From Rhodopseudomonas palustris (GTDB taxonomy: Bacteria > Pseudomonadota > Alphaproteobacteria > Rhizobiales > Xanthobacteraceae): 60,349 nucleotides of DNA. The notes below the pieces were generated by a model. That model was not told the DNA's origin. It made no database searches and was given only the letters and a program-made list of their open reading frames with translations. The stretch lies in NCBI GenBank assembly GCA_016215605.1, contig JACRJB010000040.1:1-60349 (forward strand), in the 5' to 3' direction. Each line of letters opens with the position of its first letter. The first letter of the stretch is position 1. The translations under genes were made by a program, and so were the position numbers. Shown here one piece after another: positions 1 to 13,008 of the stretch.

Positions 1-156
1 CCACATACCTCGCAAACCGTACTTCACTGCCGCCGTCGAAATCGAGACTCATTTGGCGCCTCCATCTGCCAAAATCTGAATCTCAATAGATACTTGAGTC
101 CCGCCTCACAGGCCCGCGACCTTGTGACTCAGTACAATTAGTAGGGACCTGCGGCC

Positions 157-197
157 CATCCTTCGAGACGCCGCGCTGCGCGCGGCTCCTCAGGATG
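157..197. repeat. Dispersed palindromic repeat (short copy)
   Basis: The arms CATCCTTCGAGACGCC and GGCTCCTCAGGATG flank a GC-rich centre and form an imperfect palindrome. The same arms occur near 18.83 kb, 43.4 kb and 60.2 kb, so this is one member of a dispersed family. Nothing else is recognisable in bases 1-228 upstream of the acyltransferase stop codon. Confidence 0.7.
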
Positions 198-228
198 AGG
201 ATGTGCCTGTTGTCGCGGCTGTGTGGCG

Positions 229-1287
229 CTACTCCGCCGGCTGCAGCCGCGCGGCCTTCTTCCGCGGCGCGATCCAGAACGCATCGGGGCGTTCGAACAG
301 GAAGGTGGCGCCGCCGAGCATCGCCAGTCGCCAGATGATCAGCGCGCCGACCACGCCGGCGATGTTGACCAGGAGCGCGATCACGCCGAGGTCGAGGAAC
401 GGCGCGAACTTCAGCAGCAGCGAGCGGCTGATCGCCATCGGCAGGAAGAACGCCAGATAGATCACGATCGAATGCTCGCCGCAGAATCGCAGGCCGTCGA
501 GCCAGCGCTTCTCCGCCAGCAGCGTGCCGGTGGCGATGATCGCACAGGCGCCGGCGAGGCCGAGCAGCAACGACAGCAGCGGCGCTTCGCTGACTCCGGC
601 ATGCACCAGCGCGGCGTTGATCGCGGCCCACAGCGCGAGGCCGATCAGCGCCAGCGCCGGCCGCGCCCGCGCCGCGTCGGAGAACGCGAAGACGTGGCGG
701 GCGAACAGATAGCCGGCATAGAAATAGAAGAACCGCGCGCAGAATTCGTCGGGCACCATCCAGCCGGTCTGCAGATGCAGCGACTCCGGCAGCGCGGCCA
801 CGCCCAGGATCAGCAGCGGCGGCGCGCGGCGCGTCAGCTTGGTGACGACGAAGAAGATCGGCAGCAGATAGATGAACCACAGCGTGCCGAACGGATCGAT
901 GAACGACAACGCGTACAATTTGACGACGCCGGCCCAGCCTAGCTCGGCGGCGAAGGAGGGCGCCTTGAAGGCGAACTGGATCGTCACCCACAGAATGTAG
1001 AAGTAAGCGAAGTGCACCACCTTGCGGTCCAGATAGGTGCGCCAGTCGCGATCGATCACCACGGCGAGAAACAGCCCGGAGATCAGGAAGAAGTCGGGCA
1101 TCCGGAACGGCTTGGCGAACTCGACCACGTAGTGCATGAAACTGGTGTGGCCGGCGGCGGCCTCGACGCCGAGCACCGAATGCATCATCACCACCATGAT
1201 GATGCAGATGCCCTTGGCGTAGTCCACCCAATCGACCCGGTCGCCGTGCATCCGGGTCGGGACATCTGTGCCGTTTGCGGTCATCAT
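229..1287 (-). CDS. Acyltransferase 3 family membrane protein
   Basis: Integral membrane acyltransferase of the acyltransferase-3 (OafA/OpgC-like) family, 352 residues, expected to move acyl groups onto a cell-envelope glycan or other acceptor. The N-terminus has the family signature: an aspartate-rich start (DWVDYAKGICIIMVVMMHS) leading into the first membrane helix, with the conserved histidine after a run of methionines. Many hydrophobic helices follow, about ten in all, and the tail is basic and cytoplasmic. Two ATGs stand in tandem; an AGGA lies 3 and 6 bases upstream of them, so the second ATG (1284) is equally possible. The substrate cannot be told from sequence, and the neighbours give no hint. 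Confidence 0.8.
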   Translation of the reverse strand: MMTANGTDVPTRMHGDRVDWVDYAKGICIIMVVMMHSVLGVEAAAGHTSFMHYVVEFAKPFRMPDFFLISGLFLAVVIDRDWRTYLDRKVVHFAYFYILWVTIQFAFKAPSFAAELGWAGVVKLYALSFIDPFGTLWFIYLLPIFFVVTKLTRRAPPLLILGVAALPESLHLQTGWMVPDEFCARFFYFYAGYLFARHVFAFSDAARARPALALIGLALWAAINAALVHAGVSEAPLLSLLLGLAGACAIIATGTLLAEKRWLDGLRFCGEHSIVIYLAFFLPMAISRSLLLKFAPFLDLGVIALLVNIAGVVGALIIWRLAMLGGATFLFERPDAFWIAPRKKAARLQPAE

Positions 1288-1455
1288 TGTTCCTGTCTGA
1301 TGCGGCCCGCCTGGATCATCGCGCGGATCGGTTGCAGTATTCTTTCAGCAATCAATGAATATGCCGCTTCCGCCGCGATCCGGCCGCTGCGTCGTTTTGC
1401 TGCGACTGTCAGAGTCTGTTAACCATCGCGGCGCGCTTCATCCTTCGAGCTGCCC

Positions 1456-4134
<2,679 letters not shown>

Positions 4135-4280
4135 CCGCCCGGCGCGCGAAGTTCCGCACCGCAGTTTAAGTCTTCGCTCACCCTTTTGGGCAAAATAGCC
4201 GGGCGCGTGCGCCGCCTCGGTCGCGGCCGCCGCACGTGCGTGGTCCAATCGCGCGGTTCTCGTCGTTGTGGGTATGAGTC

Positions 4281-4793
4281 ATGCGTAACATCATGATCTT
4301 CGCGGCCGTGCTGGTCGCTCTCGGTTCGGTGATGGCCCAACTCGCCGACCGGCTGATGCCGGCGCCGGCTCAGGCCAGCATCGCCAGCAGGGCGACCGTC
4401 GGCATGGCGTCGAACGCCGGACTGCGCAGCATCGCGATTTCGCGCGACGCGCGCGGGCATTTCCAGACCGACGGGCGGATCGACGGCCAGCGCCTCGCCT
4501 TCATGGTCGACACCGGCGCCTCGGTGGTGGCGCTCAACCAGACCTCGGCGGCGCGCTTCGGTCTGCGGCCGCGGCCGACGGAGTACACCGCCAAGGTCTC
4601 CACCGCCAACGGCACGGTGAAGGCGGCGCCGACGCGGATCGCGATGCTGGACGTAGGCGGGCTGGTGGTGCGCGACATCGACGCCATGGTGCTGCCCGAC
4701 GAGGCGCTGTCGGAGAATCTGCTCGGCTTGTCGTTTCTGTCGAAGCTGAAGCGGTTCGAATATGCCAACGGGCAGATGGTGCTCGAACAATAA
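4281..4793 (+). CDS. Retropepsin-like aspartic protease (TIGR02281 type)
   Basis: A 170-residue protein with an N-terminal hydrophobic segment (residues 4-20), which anchors or exports it. A single-lobe retropepsin fold follows. The catalytic signature VDTGAS lies near residue 77, and a second conserved stretch, LLGLSFLSKL, near 153 fits the flap/dimer side of the fold. Clan AA proteases of this kind work as dimers, because each chain supplies one aspartate. The gene converges on the transporter gene ending at 4798, with only four bases between the two stops. The substrate is unknown. Confidence 0.82.
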   Translation: MRNIMIFAAVLVALGSVMAQLADRLMPAPAQASIASRATVGMASNAGLRSIAISRDARGHFQTDGRIDGQRLAFMVDTGASVVALNQTSAARFGLRPRPTEYTAKVSTANGTVKAAPTRIAMLDVGGLVVRDIDAMVLPDEALSENLLGLSFLSKLKRFEYANGQMVLEQ

Positions 4794-4797
4794 CTAA

Positions 4798-5664
4798 CTA
4801 ACTCCGGTGCAGCATGTCCTTCGCCGCCAGCAGCCCGCCGCCGGCGATCAGCAGCGCCGCCAATGCGAGATTGGCGGTCGGCTGCGCGTAGTCGGCCAGG
4901 ATCAGGAAGCCAGTCGACAGCAACGGCGTCGCGTAGGATGCCGCTCCCAGCACGCGGATGTCGCCGCGCTTCATGCCGATATCCCAGGTATAGAACGCGG
5001 CGCCGACCGGGCCGATGCCCAGCGCGATGATCGACAGCCATGGCGTCAGGCCTTGCGGCCACACCGTCGATTCAATCAGGCCGTGGACCAGAGCCGCGAG
5101 CAGCGCGGTGACGAAGCAGAAGCCGGCGACCGCATCGGTCGGCACCGCCTTCAGCCGTCGTGACAGCACCGAATAGGTCGCCCACACGAAGGCGGCGACG
5201 AACGCCGCCGCGAGTCCCGGCCAGGTCGAGGGCTCGAGCGCGGCGCCATTGCCGGTGAACAACAGCGCCGTGCCGGCGAGACCGAGCAGCGCGCCGGCGA
5301 TGTGATGCGGCCTCAGGCGCTCACCGGGCAGCAGCGACGAGAACAGCACGATCAACAGCGGCCACAGATAGTTCAGCAGTCCCGCCTCGGCCGGCGGCGC
5401 CAGCCGCAGCGCGAGGAAATACAGGGCGTGATAGCCGAACAGCCCGCCGACGCCGACCGCCCACACCAGCGGCGGCTGCCTCAGGGCCGCGATCGCGCCC
5501 GGCCGCACGATCCAGCCGGTCGCGGCAGCCAGCGCGCCGATCGCGAACGTCATCGCGGCGAGTTGAAACGGCGGGATCGTCCCGGTGGCCACCGTCAGCA
5601 CCGCGAGCAGCGACCACATCAGGATCGCGGACAGTCCGATCAGAGTGGCGGTGCGCGGCGTCAT
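4798..5664 (-). CDS. DMT-superfamily transporter (EamA family)
   Basis: A 288-residue membrane protein with about ten hydrophobic helices in two EamA-type repeats. It starts MTPRTATLIGLSAILMWSLL, typical of the family's first helix, and the second repeat begins near residue 150 (PGLAAAFVAAFVWATYSVLSR). These proteins export amino acids or other metabolites; the substrate is not predictable here. The gene lies downstream of phbB on the same strand with an 80-base gap, so read-through from the PHB genes is possible but not shown. Confidence 0.85.
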   Translation of the reverse strand: MTPRTATLIGLSAILMWSLLAVLTVATGTIPPFQLAAMTFAIGALAAATGWIVRPGAIAALRQPPLVWAVGVGGLFGYHALYFLALRLAPPAEAGLLNYLWPLLIVLFSSLLPGERLRPHHIAGALLGLAGTALLFTGNGAALEPSTWPGLAAAFVAAFVWATYSVLSRRLKAVPTDAVAGFCFVTALLAALVHGLIESTVWPQGLTPWLSIIALGIGPVGAAFYTWDIGMKRGDIRVLGAASYATPLLSTGFLILADYAQPTANLALAALLIAGGGLLAAKDMLHRS

Positions 5665-5743
5665 CGTCTGCGGTTGTTAACGTGAACGATGCGCCGCGCC
5701 AAGCCGACTCCGCAGAGCCGAACTCTGCCGGGCCGGATCGCGG

Positions 5744-6469
5744 TCAGGTCATCAACTGGCCGCCGTTGATCGACAGTGTCGAGCCGGTGATGAAACCGGA
5801 ATCGTCGCCGGCGAGGAACACCACGGCACGCGCGATCTCCTCGGCCTCGCCGAGCCGGTTGCACGGGATCAGCGGCAGGATCGCTTTCTCCAGCACGTCC
5901 TTCGGCACCGCCTGCACCATCTCGGTGTTGATGTAGCCGGGGCAGATCGCATTCACCGTGATGCCGCCGCGCGCGTTCTCCAGCGCCAGCGCCTTGGTGA
6001 AGCCGATGTCGCCGGCCTTCGCGGCGGAATAATTCACCTGTCCGAACTGGCCCTTCTGGCCGTTGATCGACGAGATGTTGACGATGCGGCCGAACTTGCG
6101 TGCGCGCATGCCCTCGATCACCTGCCGCGTCATGTTGAACAGCGAGCCGAGATTGGTGTTGATCACCGCGTTCCACTGTTCGAGCGTCATCTTATGGAAC
6201 GCGCCGTCGCGGGTGATGCCGGCATTGTTGACGAGAATGTCGACCGGCCCGAGATCGGCCTCGACCTGTTTCACGCCCGCCGCGCAGGCGTCGAACGAAC
6301 TCACGTCCCACTTGTATACCGGGATACCCGTCTCGCTCTTGAACTTCTCCGCCGCCGAATCATTGCCCGCATAGGACGCCGCGACCGCATAGCCTGCGGC
6401 CTTCAACGCCTTGCTGATCGCCGCACCGATTCCGCGCGTCCCCCCAGTTACCAACGCCACACGCGCCAT
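5744..6469 (-). CDS. phbB: Acetoacetyl-CoA reductase
   Basis: NADPH-dependent reduction of acetoacetyl-CoA to (R)-3-hydroxybutyryl-CoA, the second step of polyhydroxybutyrate synthesis. The 241-residue protein is a short-chain dehydrogenase with the nucleotide loop TGGTRGIG (residues 8-15), NNAG at 81-84, the serine segment NISS at 131-134 and catalytic Tyr147/Lys151 (NYSAAK). The length and the stretch GQKGQFGQVNYSAAKAG match PhbB/PhaB rather than FabG. A strong GGGAGGAG ribosome site precedes the ATG. It lies downstream of phbA on the same strand, but a hairpin with T-runs separates the two. Confidence 0.95.
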   Translation of the reverse strand: MARVALVTGGTRGIGAAISKALKAAGYAVAASYAGNDSAAEKFKSETGIPVYKWDVSSFDACAAGVKQVEADLGPVDILVNNAGITRDGAFHKMTLEQWNAVINTNLGSLFNMTRQVIEGMRARKFGRIVNISSINGQKGQFGQVNYSAAKAGDIGFTKALALENARGGITVNAICPGYINTEMVQAVPKDVLEKAILPLIPCNRLGEAEEIARAVVFLAGDDSGFITGSTLSINGGQLMT

Positions 6470-6557
6470 TTCAAAGCTCCTCCCGCAATGCTTTCTTTTC
6501 TAGAATTCGATTGTGTCGTCTCGAATAAAATCCGCACGCCGATCGAACATCAAGCAA

Positions 6558-6584
6558 AAACGCCCGGCAATCTGCCGGGCGTTT
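6558..6584. terminator. Hairpin between phbA and phbB
   Basis: AAACGCCCGGCA and TGCCGGGCGTTT form a perfect 12-bp stem with a three-base loop. Read on the minus strand, the stem is followed by more T residues, as in an intrinsic terminator. It lies after phbA and before phbB, so it should end or reduce phbA transcripts before phbB. Confidence 0.85.
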
Positions 6585-6647
6585 GAACATTCGTTGGTGC
6601 AGCGCAACTCCGCAAAGATCGTGCCGAGTCGCGCTGCCCTTGTCGCG

Positions 6648-8123
<1,476 letters not shown>

Positions 8124-8717
8124 ATGGCGAAATCAGACCAACCAACGACAATCAAAAAATATGCGAACCGGCGGCTCTACAACACCGGCACCAGTACTTA
8201 CGTCACACTCGAAGACCTCGCCTCGATGGTGAAGGACGGCGAAGACTTCCTCGTCTACGACGCCAAGACCGGCGACGACATCACCCGCTCGGTGCTGGCG
8301 CAGATCATCTTCGAGCAGGAGAACAAGGCGGGCCAGAACCTGCTGCCGACCACCTTCCTGCGCCAGCTCATTCGCTTCTACGGCGACAGCATGCAGATGG
8401 TGGTGCCGAAATATCTCGAGCAGTCGATCGATTCGCTGACGCGCGAGCAGGAGAAATTCCGCAAGCAGATGACCTCGACCTTGAGCATGACGCCGTTCGC
8501 GCCGCTCGAGGAAACGGTCCGTCGCAACATGGAGCTGTTTCAGCAGACCTTCTCGATGTTCGTGCCGCGCAAGCCGAGCCACGAGCTGGATGCCGAGGCG
8601 GCGCCCGCCGAAGCGGCGCGCGAGCCCGACAACATCGACGATCTGCGGCGCCAGATGAAGGACATGCAGGAGCGGCTGGATCGGATGTCGCTGGAGCAGC
8701 CGAAAAAGGACGAGTGA
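8124..8717 (+). CDS. phaR: Polyhydroxyalkanoate synthesis repressor PhaR
   Basis: DNA-binding regulator that senses polyhydroxybutyrate granules and represses phasin and related genes. The 197 residues begin with the conserved PHB accumulation regulatory N-domain (IKKYANRRLYNT...YVTLEDLASMV, about residues 10-70). A second PHB-associated region follows (FLRQLIRFYGDSMQ...YLEQS), then a charged tail with coiled-coil character (DLRRQMKDMQERLDRM). The start at 8124 gives MAKSDQPT; an in-frame ATG at 8109 is possible. Its stop codon abuts that of the convergent EAL gene. Confidence 0.93.
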   Translation: MAKSDQPTTIKKYANRRLYNTGTSTYVTLEDLASMVKDGEDFLVYDAKTGDDITRSVLAQIIFEQENKAGQNLLPTTFLRQLIRFYGDSMQMVVPKYLEQSIDSLTREQEKFRKQMTSTLSMTPFAPLEETVRRNMELFQQTFSMFVPRKPSHELDAEAAPAEAAREPDNIDDLRRQMKDMQERLDRMSLEQPKKDE

Positions 8718-10505
8718 TCAGCGAACGACGCGCTGGACCGCGGCGGGCTCCGCCGCGGCCGGCCTGTCCCACGGACGACGCTGCGAGGCCAGGCCGGTGA
8801 GCCGGCCCTGAATATAGTCGCAGCCCCAGTCGCGCAGCAGCAAGGCCGACTCCTCGTCCTGCACCCATTCCGCCACGGTCTTGATGCCGAGCCGCCGCGC
8901 CAGGTCGATCAGGGTCTGGACGAAAGCGCGGTCGTCGGCCGACCGCGCGATGTTCTGCACAAACGCGCCGTCGATCTTCACAATGTCGACGCCGAGGTTG
9001 CGCAGATTGCGGAACGAGGTGTAGCCGGCGCCGAAATCGTCGATCGCGATCTTCGAACCGAATTTCTTCAACCGGGTGACGAAGCCGCGGACTTCGTCGA
9101 TGTCCTGGATCGCCACCGTCTCGGTGATCTCGACGATCAGCCGTTCGGCGACGCCGGGATGCGCCAGCATCAGCGATTCGATCCCCGCCCACCAATCCGC
9201 GTCCATCGTGGTGTCGGGCGAGATGTTGAGGCTGAGCGTGATCTGCGGCGCGGCGGCGAGTTCGGCGACGACGAGCTCGAGCACGCGATGATCGACCAGC
9301 CGGATCAGCCCGAGCCGCTCGGCCACCGGCACGATGTCTGGGGCGAGCAGCACCTGGCCGTCGTCCTGCTTCATCCGGACCAGGCATTCGTGAAACGCCG
9401 GCGTGCGGATCGCGGCGTCGACCACCGGTTCGTAGGCCAGTACGATGCGGCGCTCGTTCAGCGCGGTGACGATCTCGTCGGTGACGCGGATGTTGACGCG
9501 GCGCTGGGCGTCGCGCTCGACATTCGGCCGCCACATCGAAAACGCCCCGCAGCGGCGATGCTTCGCGGCGGCCAGCGCCTCCTGGGCACGGTTGACCGCG
9601 TCCTCGGCGGTGCGGGCGTGGCGCGGCGAGCTGACCGCGCCGATCGAGGCGGTGATCGACACCGGGCCCGACCGGGTCGGCACGATGTCGTCGCGCACCG
9701 CGGCGAGGAAACGCTCCGCGGCGATGTGGGCGTCGTCGATGGTGCAGGCCTTCAGCACCACGCCGAATTTGTTGCCGGAGAAGCGGCCGAGCTGATCGCC
9801 GGAGCGGAGCCGCGCCCGGATCCGCTGCGCGAGCGTGCGGATCACTTCGTCGGCGACGTCGAAGCCGAACGAATCGTTGATCCGCGACAGATGATCGATG
9901 CCGATCAGCATGAAGCAGAGGCTGTTGCGGAAACGCGCCGCCTCCTCGATCGCCTCGGCGAGCGATGCGATCAGATGTGTGCGATTGAGTTCGCCGGTCA
10001 GCGGATCGTGCTGTGACAGCTTGAGCAGTTGCTGATCGCGAGCGTGGCGCTCGTTGTTGACGCGGACGATGCCTTCGACGCGTGCGGGCCGGCCATCCGG
10101 GCCCGGATACCAGCAGCCGCTTTCCTCGATCCAGATGATCGGTGCCGAGGTCGTGGCGCGGACGCCGTATTCGATCCGGTACGGGACGCAGTTGGCGCCG
10201 GCCGCGGCGGCGGCGTTGAGCAGCGCGTCGGTGCGGATCGCACGCGACGGCTCCAGCAGCTCGGCGTAGCTGGCCCCGGTCGACAGCGTCTCGGCGGGAA
10301 TGTCCTGAAACATCGCCGCGGCGGAGCCGCTCCAGACGATGGCGTCGGTGGCGAGCTCCCAAGCGAACGTGGCCTGTCCCAGCGCCGACAGGATCGCGGC
10401 CGGGTCGGGGCCGCGCGACACAGCCCGCGCAGTCGGATCGTTGGAGGCTGATTCGGCTGGCGGCACAACTGCCTCGTTTCGGGACGGGATCAGATGATTC
10501 TCCAC
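8718..10505 (-). CDS. GGDEF-EAL domain protein (likely c-di-GMP phosphodiesterase)
   Basis: A 595-residue protein with no membrane segment. An N-terminal PAS-like region (about 30-150) is followed by a GGDEF domain (about 170-330) and an EAL domain (about 335-580). The cyclase signature is degraded to SGNKF, so cyclase activity is unlikely. The EAL domain keeps the ExLxR motif (ECLVR), the Asn in LSLNIS, EITE, DDFGAGYTS, VKIDG, AEWV and the YIQG glutamine, so c-di-GMP hydrolysis is plausible. The start is a GTG; no strong ribosome site is seen, so the true start may lie further in. It converges on phaR with directly adjoining stops. Confidence 0.88.
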   Translation of the reverse strand: MENHLIPSRNEAVVPPAESASNDPTARAVSRGPDPAAILSALGQATFAWELATDAIVWSGSAAAMFQDIPAETLSTGASYAELLEPSRAIRTDALLNAAAAAGANCVPYRIEYGVRATTSAPIIWIEESGCWYPGPDGRPARVEGIVRVNNERHARDQQLLKLSQHDPLTGELNRTHLIASLAEAIEEAARFRNSLCFMLIGIDHLSRINDSFGFDVADEVIRTLAQRIRARLRSGDQLGRFSGNKFGVVLKACTIDDAHIAAERFLAAVRDDIVPTRSGPVSITASIGAVSSPRHARTAEDAVNRAQEALAAAKHRRCGAFSMWRPNVERDAQRRVNIRVTDEIVTALNERRIVLAYEPVVDAAIRTPAFHECLVRMKQDDGQVLLAPDIVPVAERLGLIRLVDHRVLELVVAELAAAPQITLSLNISPDTTMDADWWAGIESLMLAHPGVAERLIVEITETVAIQDIDEVRGFVTRLKKFGSKIAIDDFGAGYTSFRNLRNLGVDIVKIDGAFVQNIARSADDRAFVQTLIDLARRLGIKTVAEWVQDEESALLLRDWGCDYIQGRLTGLASQRRPWDRPAAAEPAAVQRVVR

Positions 10506-10671
10506 CGCAGAATAGGGCGTTGCACCTTGTTCAAGCTAGGGAGAGATCGTTAACAATCTGGAAACCTATTTGAGTCGGGCCCTCGGAACGATACTAGGCA
10601 CGGCGGCATACTCCTTGCGATGCTACCGTTGAAGCGCGGCATTTGTCCCGAAATGGTGCAGGTTGAGTGCG

Positions 10672-10968
10672 ATGACCAACATCTGGATCGATCAAGGCGA
10701 TGAGCGCCCCCGCAATTTCGGAACGTCCGACGCGGCCGAGCCGGAGCTCATCGAGCCGATGCCGGTGCCGGTGATGCCCGTGCAGCCGCGCACCCGCTAC
10801 ACCGACCAGCCGGTCCGGCCGTCGTCGAATTTCGTCGCACAGCTGATGGCGGTCGAGCGCGGCTATCCGCAGACCCGCGATGTGTATCGCGCGGAGCCCG
10901 ACCAGGCGACGGCGGCGTACCGCTCCGCCAAGGCCTATGAGGCCGGCCGGACCCGACGTTTTTCCTGA
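10672..10968 (+). CDS. Small hypothetical protein
   Basis: A 98-residue acidic/proline-rich protein beginning MTNIWIDQGDERPRNF. It has no membrane segment or known motif; the C-terminus (YRSAKAYEAGRTRRFS) is basic. The codon use is like that of the neighbours, with GC-rich third positions, which supports real coding. A TTG three codons upstream could also start it. It stands alone between two minus-strand genes. I do not recognise a family. Confidence 0.6.
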   Translation: MTNIWIDQGDERPRNFGTSDAAEPELIEPMPVPVMPVQPRTRYTDQPVRPSSNFVAQLMAVERGYPQTRDVYRAEPDQATAAYRSAKAYEAGRTRRFS

Positions 10969-10983
10969 TACAATCGGATTTGT

Positions 10984-11616
10984 TCAGCGCGGAGACGGAG
11001 CGCCGACCACGTCCTGGGCCGGCTGCAGGCCCGGCGACGGCACCCGCGGCGACGCCACGGCGCTGACCGGCTGCGGCCGATCCAGCAGCACGGCTTCGGC
11101 GATCGAGGCGGCCGCGGTGGAGGCGGCGGTCGAGGCCGACGGTGCGGCGGTCGACGCGGGGGGTGTGTCAGCGACGAGCGGCGGGCCGAGCGGGCCCTGC
11201 TGGGTCGGCTGAGCAGCCTCGGCGACGATGCGGCGGTCCTGGCGCGATCGCCGGCTGCGCAGCGCAAGACCGGCGAGGAAGTCGACCAGCATCAGGCATG
11301 CCAGCAGGAAGATCGTGGCATTGCCGAATTGCGGCAGCAGGACGAATTCGGCGACCGTGCCGCCGAGCACCAGCAGCGACAGCAGATGATCGGTGACATA
11401 GCGGGCGCCCGGCTTGCCGGCCTTGATCACCTCGAACAGCAGCATCAGCACGCCGAAGGCCACCAGCACATCGCCGGCAGCGATCGTCCACACGCTGCCC
11501 GAGGGCAGCGGAACGCGGCTGAGAATGGCGTCGAAACCGACGCCCGGCATCAGGAAGACGACGATGTTGCAGATCGCGATCGGGATCAGCAGCAGCGGGA
11601 AACCGATAATCGACAT
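10984..11616 (-). CDS. Hypothetical four-helix membrane protein
   Basis: A 210-residue protein. The first about 125 residues hold four hydrophobic segments (MSIIGFPLLLIPIAICNIVV; WTIAAGDVLVAFGVLMLLFE; LLSLLVLGGTVAEFVLL; IFLLACLMLVDFLAGLAL). A basic stretch RSRRSRQDRR and a long Ala/Pro/Ser-rich tail of about 75 residues follow, probably disordered in the cytoplasm. The chosen ATG opens directly on the first helix; an upstream start would add 12 residues. I do not recognise its function, and neither neighbour is in an obvious operon with it. Confidence 0.7.
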   Translation of the reverse strand: MSIIGFPLLLIPIAICNIVVFLMPGVGFDAILSRVPLPSGSVWTIAAGDVLVAFGVLMLLFEVIKAGKPGARYVTDHLLSLLVLGGTVAEFVLLPQFGNATIFLLACLMLVDFLAGLALRSRRSRQDRRIVAEAAQPTQQGPLGPPLVADTPPASTAAPSASTAASTAAASIAEAVLLDRPQPVSAVASPRVPSPGLQPAQDVVGAPSPR

Positions 11617-11835
11617 CGGCAAAGCCTGTTGTTCAGAAAGGCCACAAATCAACGGGCGACCGTCCGGACGTCCGGCGGTTACTCTCTAACGCAACAGTTG
11701 GAACGAATTCGGGCGCCGGGGCGATCCTGCGGACCAGATCCGCGTCGCGACGTCGCCATGCCGCGACGCCACCGGTATCGCTTGCAGATCACCGCAAGCC
11801 CGTCACCGCCACCGCGGTCACGCCGCGCCGGCGAG

Positions 11836-11856
11836 CGCCTGAGCCTGGCTCAGGCG
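11836..11856 (-). terminator. Hairpin over the rpmF stop codon
   Basis: CGCCTGAG and CTCAGGCG form an 8-bp stem with a five-base loop, and the rpmF stop codon lies within it. There is no T-run, so classical termination is uncertain; it may protect the 3' end of the mRNA. Confidence 0.4.
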
Positions 11857-12032
11857 TCCTTCTTCTTGATGACCTGGCGGCCCTTGTACATCCCGGTCTT
11901 GAGGTCGAGATGATGCGGGCGGCGCAGTTCGCCGGAATCCTTGTCTTCCGCGTAGGTCGGGCGCTTCAGCGCGTCCGCCGACCGGCGCATGCCACGCCGC
12001 GAGGGCGAAGTTTTTCTTCTCGGAACGGCCAT
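11850..12032 (-). CDS. rpmF: 50S ribosomal protein L32
   Basis: The 60-residue large-subunit protein L32. The sequence [17 protein letters not shown] is the canonical alphaproteobacterial N-terminus, and the tail [12 protein letters not shown] is typical. The ATG at 12032 is fixed by this family start; an in-frame upstream extension has no homology to L32. It stands alone, without the plsX/fabH neighbours seen in some bacteria, and lies next to mtgA on the same strand with a 137-base gap. Confidence 0.97.
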
Positions 12033-12169
12033 ATCAGTGATCCTTGACGGGATTGATCTCGTCGTCCACGGCGGGACGGCCCGGCACTCGCGCGCAGGCG
12101 TAAAGCTAAGGCCGGGCTTATAACGGAAGCCCTGCCGCAATGCTAGAGCGCCGAGCGGCCTAAATCGCC

Positions 12170-12853
12170 TCAGGAGCCGCTATTTTCGCGCCAGCACTGC
12201 TGCAATTCGGCGGATTTCGCCCGCGCCACATAGGTTGCGGCGAGGCGGCGCACCCCCGGTCCGGGCTTCCTGGCACTGCGAATCCGCGGATTGGGCAGGA
12301 TCGCCGCCATCAGCGCGGCTTCCTGCGGCGTGAGCTGGGCTGCCGGACGTCCGAACGCATAGGCGGCGCCGGCCTCGGCGCCGAACTGCCCGTCCGGGCC
12401 CCATTCGGCGATATTGAGGTACAGTTCGAGGATACGCTGCTTCGACAGCACCAGGTCGATCCACAGCGCCAGCGGGAACTCCAGCGCTTTGCGGACCACG
12501 CTGCGACCCGGCCACAGGAACAGGTTCTTGGCGACCTGCTGAGTGATGGTGGAGCCGCCGCGGCTGACCTCGCCGCCGTCCTGCAAATCGTCGATGACGT
12601 CGCGCACCGAATCCCAGTCGATGCCGCGGTGGCTGCAGAACTTGGCGTCTTCGGAGGCGACCACGGTGCGCGGTAGCGCCGGCGCGATCCGCTCGATGTC
12701 GACCCACTCGCGCGTCACCGTCGACCCGGTCAGCCAGCGCCAGACCATCAGCGTCGAGATCGGATGCCCCGCGCCGTACAGCAGCGCGAGGCCGTAAGGC
12801 GCGGCCAGCAGCACCAGCAGCGTCAGGATCGCGGCGCGGATCAGCCGTCTCAT
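12170..12853 (-). CDS. mtgA: Monofunctional biosynthetic peptidoglycan transglycosylase
   Basis: Glycosyltransferase family 51 enzyme that polymerises lipid II into glycan strands, without a transpeptidase domain. Of 227 residues, the first about 28 form a membrane anchor ([22 protein letters not shown]). The catalytic motif [13 protein letters not shown] holds the donor glutamate near residue 68. [17 protein letters not shown] near 98 and [13 protein letters not shown] near 140 are the other GT51 motifs. The length is normal. The gene is divergent from the prenyltransferase gene. Confidence 0.95.
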
Positions 12854-13008
12854 GCCGCCTCGGCGCAGGTCGGACGGCGCGCGGCGGTGGAGATCGATTT
12901 GGCCGGCATGGTTCGGCTCCCCAGATGGCCAGCCGCGTCGAGCGCCGAATTGACGAAGCCGGTGCCATGATGAATGGTCCCGCCGAATTTTATCTGGAGC
13001 ACTTCCGA

